NCBI RefSeq assembly: GCF_026870175.2
Contig: NZ_CP113977.2
Span: forward strand, 3,224,001-3,288,000
Source of the DNA: Flavobacterium aestivum
GTDB taxonomy: Bacteria; Bacteroidota; Bacteroidia; Flavobacteriales; Flavobacteriaceae
DNA length: 64,000 bases
Direction of reading: 5' to 3'
The translations under genes and the position numbers were made by a program. Under the pieces are notes generated by a model. That model was not told where the DNA came from and ran no database searches. It was given only the letters and a program-made list of their open reading frames with translations. This document shows, in pieces, positions 59,701-64,000 of this stretch. The stretch's first letter is position 1, and each line of letters starts with the position of its first letter.

Positions 59701-61034
59701 AAATTCATAGAGAAATTCAAACTAGTACAAGACAAACCGGATAATCCGCCTGTAAATGCAGCATCCTTGAATGTAATTGATCCTATTGAATTATTGATAA
59801 CTGCATGATTCGTTGCGGCACCAGTAAATGAGAGTGTTAATTGAGAATTGCTATTAACTGTTAAGACAGGAGTTATTCCAGCCGGAAATGTAGAAGTATA
59901 GTCTGTTCCAGCTACTAAAGTTCCAGATGATTTAGAAAAAGTTTTTGTTCCGCTTATTGCTATTACTGATGTACCATCAAATGTACCATTGTTTGCAACT
60001 GCTTCCTTAAAAGCACTTACTACCGAAGCTATTGAAGCTCCTCCAGAATTAACACCTGTAGCAATTAAGTTAGCTGGTTGCCATAATGATTTTCGTGCCG
60101 GATGTTCTAAAGCTGCCAACATTCTTGTAACTTGTCCTTGGGTAAACATTTTGTAACAGCCTTGTGCACCATTATATCCCATGTAATTCTCGATATTAAC
60201 CTTATCACCCGAACAGTTTGTCCCCGGAGTACAGGATAAGGTGTGTTTAGCATCTTCAACTGGAGTATCATCTACTTCATCAGTTCCTGTACATCCACCT
60301 TCAAAAGTGTGGATTAAGTTTAGAAAATGACCAAATTCATGTGTCAATGTAGAAGAGAATTCTTTATTTGCAGAATTATCATAAAGATAAGCACCATTAA
60401 AAACAACTCGAGCTGTATTGCTTGCTGTCATTCCAGAATCTGGATACCAAGCTACACCCGAATTATTTAAGGTGCCATTATTATACAAATCATTCTGAAT
60501 ATAAATATTCATATACTTTGTATTATCCCAGGCATCTGCAGCAATCTGGTCGTCATAACCTCCCCCATTGCCGTATCCATTTTTAGCAGAGTGAAACACT
60601 ACTCCTGTAGTACAACCTCCGTTTGGATCAATTTTAGCCAGTTTGAACTGAATATTTAAAGTTGATCTTCTTGCCTGGAAGAAAGGTTCAACTGTATTAT
60701 AATCAGCATTTAGTCCATTAAAATCATCATTAAGCTGCTTAAGATGATTTACAATTTTTTCGTAAGTCACTGTTTTACCACTTTGTACTGTCCCGTAGAC
60801 ATGAAATACCACAGGAATAGTATAAGTTACAGCAGCCGCTTTGCTAGTAGTTGATTTTGCACGTTGTACTGCAAATTTTCTACTATAGACATCAAAATCG
60901 GAACGCTCTTTTCGAGAATTCGGATTGTTCTTGTAAATGAGCTCATTTTCTTCTTTGGCTCTACAACTTTGCTCTTGAGCATTTATGTTTATCACAAATA
61001 GATAAAACATAAGCAGAAATAATTTTTTTTTCAT
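56784..61034 (-). CDS. Secreted M43 zinc metalloprotease with tandem modules and T9SS tail
   Basis: The product has 1416 residues. A signal peptide (about 1-20) and a propeptide lead to a pappalysin-type (M43) catalytic domain: THEFGHFLNLIHTFEGG, with HExxHxxxxxH at 232-242 and the Cys cluster CTGTDEVDDTPVEDAKHTLSCTPGTNCSGD typical of the family. Two homologous modules of about 260 residues follow (about 330-600 and 602-862; each ends RNITKLG...AYPDxLDLRT...YGWxK...YNTQP). Then come three near-identical fibronectin III domains (about 868-1148), two related beta modules (about 1150-1330) and a type A T9SS sorting domain (about 1345-1416: LIYPNPASSNVNFSL...LPKGVYIVKLVD). It is secreted or surface-attached through T9SS. 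Confidence 0.92.
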   Translation of the reverse strand: MKKKLFLLMFYLFVININAQEQSCRAKEENELIYKNNPNSRKERSDFDVYSRKFAVQRAKSTTSKAAAVTYTIPVVFHVYGTVQSGKTVTYEKIVNHLKQLNDDFNGLNADYNTVEPFFQARRSTLNIQFKLAKIDPNGGCTTGVVFHSAKNGYGNGGGYDDQIAADAWDNTKYMNIYIQNDLYNNGTLNNSGVAWYPDSGMTASNTARVVFNGAYLYDNSANKEFSSTLTHEFGHFLNLIHTFEGGCTGTDEVDDTPVEDAKHTLSCTPGTNCSGDKVNIENYMGYNGAQGCYKMFTQGQVTRMLAALEHPARKSLWQPANLIATGVNSGGASIASVVSAFKEAVANNGTFDGTSVIAISGTKTFSKSSGTLVAGTDYTSTFPAGITPVLTVNSNSQLTLSFTGAATNHAVINNSIGSITFKDAAFTGGLSGLSCTSLNFSMNFVDPYGIFYVDMADVNISAAQTWKAFEIVKGDDARYGGWRFAANHLKIETYDKKLVCQAGSRNITKLGYNVPISGSSNFVAPNAYPDELDLRTSTYTTWDGQVGYVGFQYLIDGLPCYGWFKVSVNANGDGYSITEYAYNTQPNAAIYTGITAKAAVTVSADTLYEADTNNGSVTSNSIITLSTNNATFTKSSGNLVLGTDYTISGVPSGLNAVLTMQNNANVALSFTGAASQHLETNSASVVVTFLNAAITGGTSILASDKVTVKIAFENPYGIYYVDMADASADTNNQWKYFETMPSDDSPFGAWWYAANHLKLETYTKKLVCQTGTRNITKLGLGEAVNGTRNITAPGAYPDQLDLRTPTYKAWDGQTGYIGFEYLNRGRICYGWLKATVAADGNSYTVLEYGYNTQPGGTIYTGNSFPVTVNAPSNLVATANSGSLQVGLTWTDNANNETAYTVERATGSGAYSVIATLGVNATSYTDTGVAAGTTYSYKIRVNAGSTYSNYSNVATATISAITVNTPSNLVATANSASLQVGLTWADNATNETAYTVERATGSGAYTVIAFLGANAASYTDTGLAAGTTYSYKVRANAGTTYSNYSNVASATINGAITVNTPSNLVATANSTALQVGLTWTDNATNETAYSVERATGSGSYSVIATLGANVVSYTDTGLAAGTTYSYKVRANAGTTYSSYSNVGTATIASTGVAAPVVSANGVYVDGFYTYWGSAISGTSYEVQLYNSATGWTTFGTSTTYYLYIPKQGATTSYTFRVRAINASGTSNWSNVVDVTLPGALATPTPGNSGIYASGFYSSWVLVNNATSYEVQLYNSATGWSTFGTSTIYYLWIPKQGTDVNYRFRVRAVNATGISEWSNYVDISLPLAGPVAANEPNGSTDKQAFLIYPNPASSNVNFSLNNENITSGTLYIYNSFGKLVDVVRNQSNYSVSHLPKGVYIVKLVDNSIEVTKSLIVK
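57595..58435. repeat. Three tandem near-identical FN3-encoding units
   Basis: Units of about 280 nt (near 58433-58155, 58152-57873 and 57870-57595) encode NxPSNLVATANS...GLTWxDNAxNETAYxVERATGSG...SYTDTGxAAGTTYSYKxR. DNA identity is high throughout, so this region is prone to recombination and to assembly collapse. Confidence 0.8.
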
Positions 61035-61543
61035 AATGTAGGTTATTTTTTGTAAAATTAAACATAGAATACATGCAAAATTTACATTATCTTAACATGA
61101 AACAATATTAAAATATCACGTTTTTGATAAAAATTTGGCTATTTTTTTTTGTTTTTCGTAATTTTTGATATAAAAAAATATCATATACACAATGTGAAGC
61201 CTTTATTTTAAAGGGCTCGCAAGAATAGCGATTATTTTTTTGTAAATAATTTCCATGAAAATGTTATATATTCATAAATACCTACAAATCAAGTATTTGA
61301 TTATTTTTAATTTCAATCAAAAAAAGAAAGACTAAACAAAGATTTCTATGTATAAATTCAAAAATTTGTATCTTTTAAATTCGCAAACAAAAAACTATCT
61401 TCGCTTTCAAAAAATAAATAGAAAATAGAATAAAAAGAATAGACTTAAAAACATGAAACTCTAACTCACAAAATCTATTTTCTAAATTCTTTACTCTATT
61501 CACTAAAAATATAAAATCTGCATTCTAAAATATAAAATCAATA
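61035..61543. other. Intergenic region, 509 nt, between divergent genes
   Basis: Very AT-rich. It holds the putative protease promoter and, at 61428-61543, AATAGA/TCTATT words in both orientations, resembling the other word-repeat spacers. No ORF, RNA gene or strong terminator is seen. The recG promoter is not identifiable. Confidence 0.5.
61076..61084 (-). promoter_or_regulatory. Probable promoter box of the M43 protease gene
   Basis: TAAATTTTG on the minus strand is a one-base-longer version of TAnnTTTG, with a TTG 18 nt upstream. It lies 41 nt upstream of the ATG. The extra base lowers confidence. Confidence 0.4.
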
Positions 61544-63652
61544 ATGTCTAATAATCTCCTAGAAACTCCCATAGAATATCTTAAAGGTGTTGGTCCCAAT
61601 CGAGGTGCATTATTGCGTAAGGAATTAGGTATTTTTAAGTATGGAGATTTAGTCAATTTTTTTCCGAATCGCTATATCGATCGCACTCGCTATTATAAGA
61701 TTAATGAACTACAAAATAATATTGCTGAGGTTCAGATTATTGGTAAGATCATCAATATTAAAACAGTTGAGTTTGGTCGCAATCAAAAACGATTGGTTGC
61801 CACATTTATAGATGATACCGGACAGATGGATCTGAACTGGTTTCAAGGCCACAAATGGATTAGAGAAAGTCTAAAGCTTAACGAAGTGTGTGTTATTTTT
61901 GGAAAATGCGCACAATACGGTAGTCAATACAGCATGGCGCATCCCGAAATCGAATTATTGAGCGAGCACCAAAAAAGTCTGCGTTCAGCCATGCAGCCTG
62001 TTTATCCATCTACTGAAACGTTGGCCAATCGCGGAATAACGAATCGTGTGGTAAACAAAATGATGCAACAATTGTTTCTGGAAACCCAAGCTCTGTTTAG
62101 CGAAACCTTACCTTCTTATTTAACTAACGAACTCAAGCTGATACCCAAAAATGCAGCTTTATTCAATATTCATTTTCCAAAGAGTGCCGAAATTTTAGCG
62201 AAAGCCCAATTCCGATTAAAATTTGAGGAGTTGTTCTTTATTCAACTGCAATTGATAACAAAGAATTTGATTCGGAAACATAAAATTAAGGGCTTTCCGT
62301 TTACCAAAGTAGGCGAACTTTTTAATGAATTTTATCAGAATCATTTGCCATTTGAATTGACAAATGCTCAAAAAAAGGTTATTAAAGAGATTAGAACCGA
62401 CATGGGCAGCAATGCTCAAATGAACCGATTACTACAGGGAGATGTAGGTTCAGGAAAAACCATTGTAGCTTTTATGAGTATGTTATTGGCACTGGATAAT
62501 GGTTATCAGGCCTGCTTAATGGCTCCAACCGAAATTTTGGCCAATCAGCATTTTATCGGACTGTCTAAATTGGCCGCTTCCTTGAATATCAACATAAAAA
62601 TCCTAACCGGCTCTACCAAAATTGCAGCACGAAGAATCATACATGAAGAGCTGGAAAACGGAAGTTTGCAGATACTTATTGGTACACATGCTCTATTAGA
62701 AGACAAAGTAAAATTCCAAAATTTAGGCTTAGCTGTTATTGATGAGCAACACCGTTTTGGTGTTGAGCAACGCTCTAAATTATGGAAGAAGAATACTGTC
62801 CCGCCACATATCTTGGTAATGACAGCTACTCCTATTCCCAGAACTTTAGCGATGAGCTTGTATGGAGATTTAGATATTTCGGTCATAGATGAATTGCCTC
62901 CAGGCAGAAAACCCATTCAGACTGTACATCGTTTTGATTCTAATCGATTAAAAGTTTGGAAATTCATTCGGGATGAAATTGCTCTGGGACGTCAAATTTA
63001 CATTGTGTATCCTCTGATTCAAGAATCGGAAAAAATGGATTTTAAAGATTTAATGGACGGTTACGAGAGTATTTCTCGCGATTTTCCACTCCCAAAATAT
63101 TCAATCTCGATTCTTCACGGAAAAATGAAACCTGCCGAAAAAGATGAAGAAATGAAACGCTTCGCAGAAGGAAAAACCAATATTATGGTTGCCACAACCG
63201 TAATTGAAGTTGGTGTAAATGTTCCTAATGCCAGTGTGATGATAATAGAAAGTGCAGAGCGTTTTGGATTATCACAACTTCATCAATTACGAGGTCGCGT
63301 AGGCCGTGGTGCTGACCAAAGTTATTGTATCTTGATGACTTCCTTTAAATTATCAAGCGACAGCAAAACCCGTATGGAAACTATGGTGAGTACCAATGAT
63401 GGTTTCGAAATTGCTGAGGTAGATTTAAAACTTCGTGGCCCGGGAGATTTGATGGGTACCCAACAAAGTGGTGTTCTCAATCTTCAAATTGCCGATATTG
63501 TTCGCGATAGAGACGTTCTGATTTTAGCACGAAACTATGCCATACAAATTCTGAAGAATGATGCTCCTTTACAAAAACAGGAAAACGCCATTCTAAAAGC
63601 CGTTTTCATCGAATTGACGAAAAAGAAAAACATTTGGAATTATATTAGTTGA
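61544..63652 (+). CDS. recG: ATP-dependent DNA helicase RecG
   Basis: The product has 702 residues, the standard length. The N-terminal wedge (PIEYLKGVGPNRGALLRKELGIFKYGDLVNFFPNRYIDR) binds branched DNA. The SF2 motor has Walker A LLQGDVGSGKT (near 302), DEQHRFG (near 400), TATPIPRTLAMSLYGDLD, IYIVYPLIQESE, TVIEVGVNVPNA and QLRGRVGRGADQSYC, then the C-terminal TRAM-type hairpin (LRGPGDLMGTQQSG). It remodels stalled forks and Holliday junctions. No adjacent partner gene. Confidence 0.97.
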   Translation: MSNNLLETPIEYLKGVGPNRGALLRKELGIFKYGDLVNFFPNRYIDRTRYYKINELQNNIAEVQIIGKIINIKTVEFGRNQKRLVATFIDDTGQMDLNWFQGHKWIRESLKLNEVCVIFGKCAQYGSQYSMAHPEIELLSEHQKSLRSAMQPVYPSTETLANRGITNRVVNKMMQQLFLETQALFSETLPSYLTNELKLIPKNAALFNIHFPKSAEILAKAQFRLKFEELFFIQLQLITKNLIRKHKIKGFPFTKVGELFNEFYQNHLPFELTNAQKKVIKEIRTDMGSNAQMNRLLQGDVGSGKTIVAFMSMLLALDNGYQACLMAPTEILANQHFIGLSKLAASLNINIKILTGSTKIAARRIIHEELENGSLQILIGTHALLEDKVKFQNLGLAVIDEQHRFGVEQRSKLWKKNTVPPHILVMTATPIPRTLAMSLYGDLDISVIDELPPGRKPIQTVHRFDSNRLKVWKFIRDEIALGRQIYIVYPLIQESEKMDFKDLMDGYESISRDFPLPKYSISILHGKMKPAEKDEEMKRFAEGKTNIMVATTVIEVGVNVPNASVMIIESAERFGLSQLHQLRGRVGRGADQSYCILMTSFKLSSDSKTRMETMVSTNDGFEIAEVDLKLRGPGDLMGTQQSGVLNLQIADIVRDRDVLILARNYAIQILKNDAPLQKQENAILKAVFIELTKKKNIWNYIS

Positions 63653-63790
63653 GTTGCTAAGCTACTGAGCACCGACAAAGCAATGTTAGGACTAAAAAAC
63701 AATCATTTTTTTTCGAAACCAAAAGAAAATATTATTCTAAGATTATCGGTAACTTACAAGCTTAGCATCTCAAAAACTTAGAAACTCACC
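63650..63790. repeat. CTTAG/CTCAG word repeat, copy 5
   Basis: TGAGTTGCTAAGCTACTGAGCACCGA (63650-63675) faces GTAACTTACAAGCTTAGCATCTCAAAAACTTAGAAACTCA, an imperfect reverse complement. Same words as the spacers at 8456, 27745, 46473 and 47465. It follows recG directly. Confidence 0.6.
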
Positions 63791-63983
63791 TCTCCCCTAT
63801 TAAACCTTTCAGTTTTTTGATTATCTAAGTATCTATGTACAAAGTAAATTTTTGCTTAATTTTAATATTTGTATGTACAAACGTTAAATAAAAATTAACA
63901 GCTCTATTTTTAACAATTCTAAAACCTAAATTTGTATTATCCTCATCAAAGGATTTTTTAAACTTCTTTTACACTCTTATAAT
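63653..63983. other. Intergenic region, 331 nt, after recG
   Basis: Holds the repeat copy at 63650-63790 and a TAAATTTG promoter (63927-63934). No other feature was recognised. Confidence 0.5.
63927..63934 (+). promoter_or_regulatory. TAAATTTG -7 box of the last gene
   Basis: TAAATTTG fits TAnnTTTG, 49 nt upstream of an ATG that runs off the window. Confidence 0.5.
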
Positions 63984-64000
63984 ATGAAAATAAAAAATGT
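63984..64000 (+). CDS. Probable gene start, cut by window end
   Basis: ATG at 63984 followed by lysine/isoleucine/asparagine codons (MKIKN) after a plausible promoter. Only five codons are visible, so the product cannot be named; the basic start would suit a signal peptide. Confidence 0.35.

Noticed and set aside
1..64000. tRNA and rRNA genes
   Set aside because: No cloverleaf with GGTTCRAAT-type T-loop or rRNA-like segment was noticed; the hairpins present have no such pattern. A tRNAscan run would be decisive.

Overview
The window is AT-rich and densely coded. It looks like the chromosome of a Flavobacterium-type bacterium (Bacteroidota, Flavobacteriaceae). Four things support this: repeated TAnnTTTG promoter boxes with little sign of Shine-Dalgarno sequences; a type IX secretion (T9SS) C-terminal sorting domain; lineage-typical proteins (fused E1 alpha/beta 2-oxoacid dehydrogenase, the small CAL67264-type membrane protein, MutS2 without its Smr tail, SPI/lipobox lipoproteins); and characteristic intergenic word repeats. 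I see no tRNA, rRNA, CRISPR array, prophage, transposase or plasmid function. The assignment to a genus is inference.

Layout. 1-9400: the end of a DUF2911 protein, a small secreted protein, type II NADH dehydrogenase, two helicases, a DUF6155-like protein, then a DUF3817 / MscS-channel / ACT-domain group, an acyl-CoA thioesterase and an unknown protein. 9445-12322: an acyltransferase-3 membrane protein and an M1 peptidase. 12379-20493: a complete histidine operon on the minus strand (hisG-D-C-B, an NTF2-like gene, hisH-A-F-IE). It is preceded by a promoter, a leader peptide with five His codons and an intrinsic terminator (a transcription attenuator), and followed by a terminator. 20582-28828: fused branched-chain-type 2-oxoacid dehydrogenase E1, a 2-oxoglutarate/Fe(II) oxygenase, a SUI1-like factor, a nucleoside phosphorylase-DinB-VOC/GNAT operon, an SDR/thioester-reductase-like protein and a membrane transglutaminase-like protein.

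28883-45756: genome maintenance genes (ung, mutS2, holA, a UvrD-type helicase), EttA, a DCC-family thiol oxidoreductase, an HsdR-N nuclease-like protein, a glycosyltransferase, an OmpA-type lipoprotein, a TsaC/YciO-family protein and several small secreted or envelope proteins, ending with a TauE/SafE transporter. 45932-56287: a patatin, a second M1 peptidase, a small operon (ATP-pyrophosphatase / HEAGH protein / aspartyl beta-hydroxylase-like) facing a NodU-type carbamoyltransferase, aminopeptidase P, a lipoprotein and a DUF1697 protein. 56784-63652: a 1416-residue secreted M43 metalloprotease with tandem modules and a T9SS tail, then recG. A new gene probably begins at 63984.

Most interesting non-coding signals: the his attenuator (20325-20460); a probable small RNA with its own promoter and terminator (about 56390-56525, minus); a multi-stem structured element (44859-44972); a 29-bp-armed palindrome after mutS2; and a dispersed family of CTTAG/CTCAG-word inverted repeats in at least five spacers. 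Four genes (acyltransferase, glycosyltransferase, ATP-pyrophosphatase, carbamoyltransferase) appear to start at TTG.
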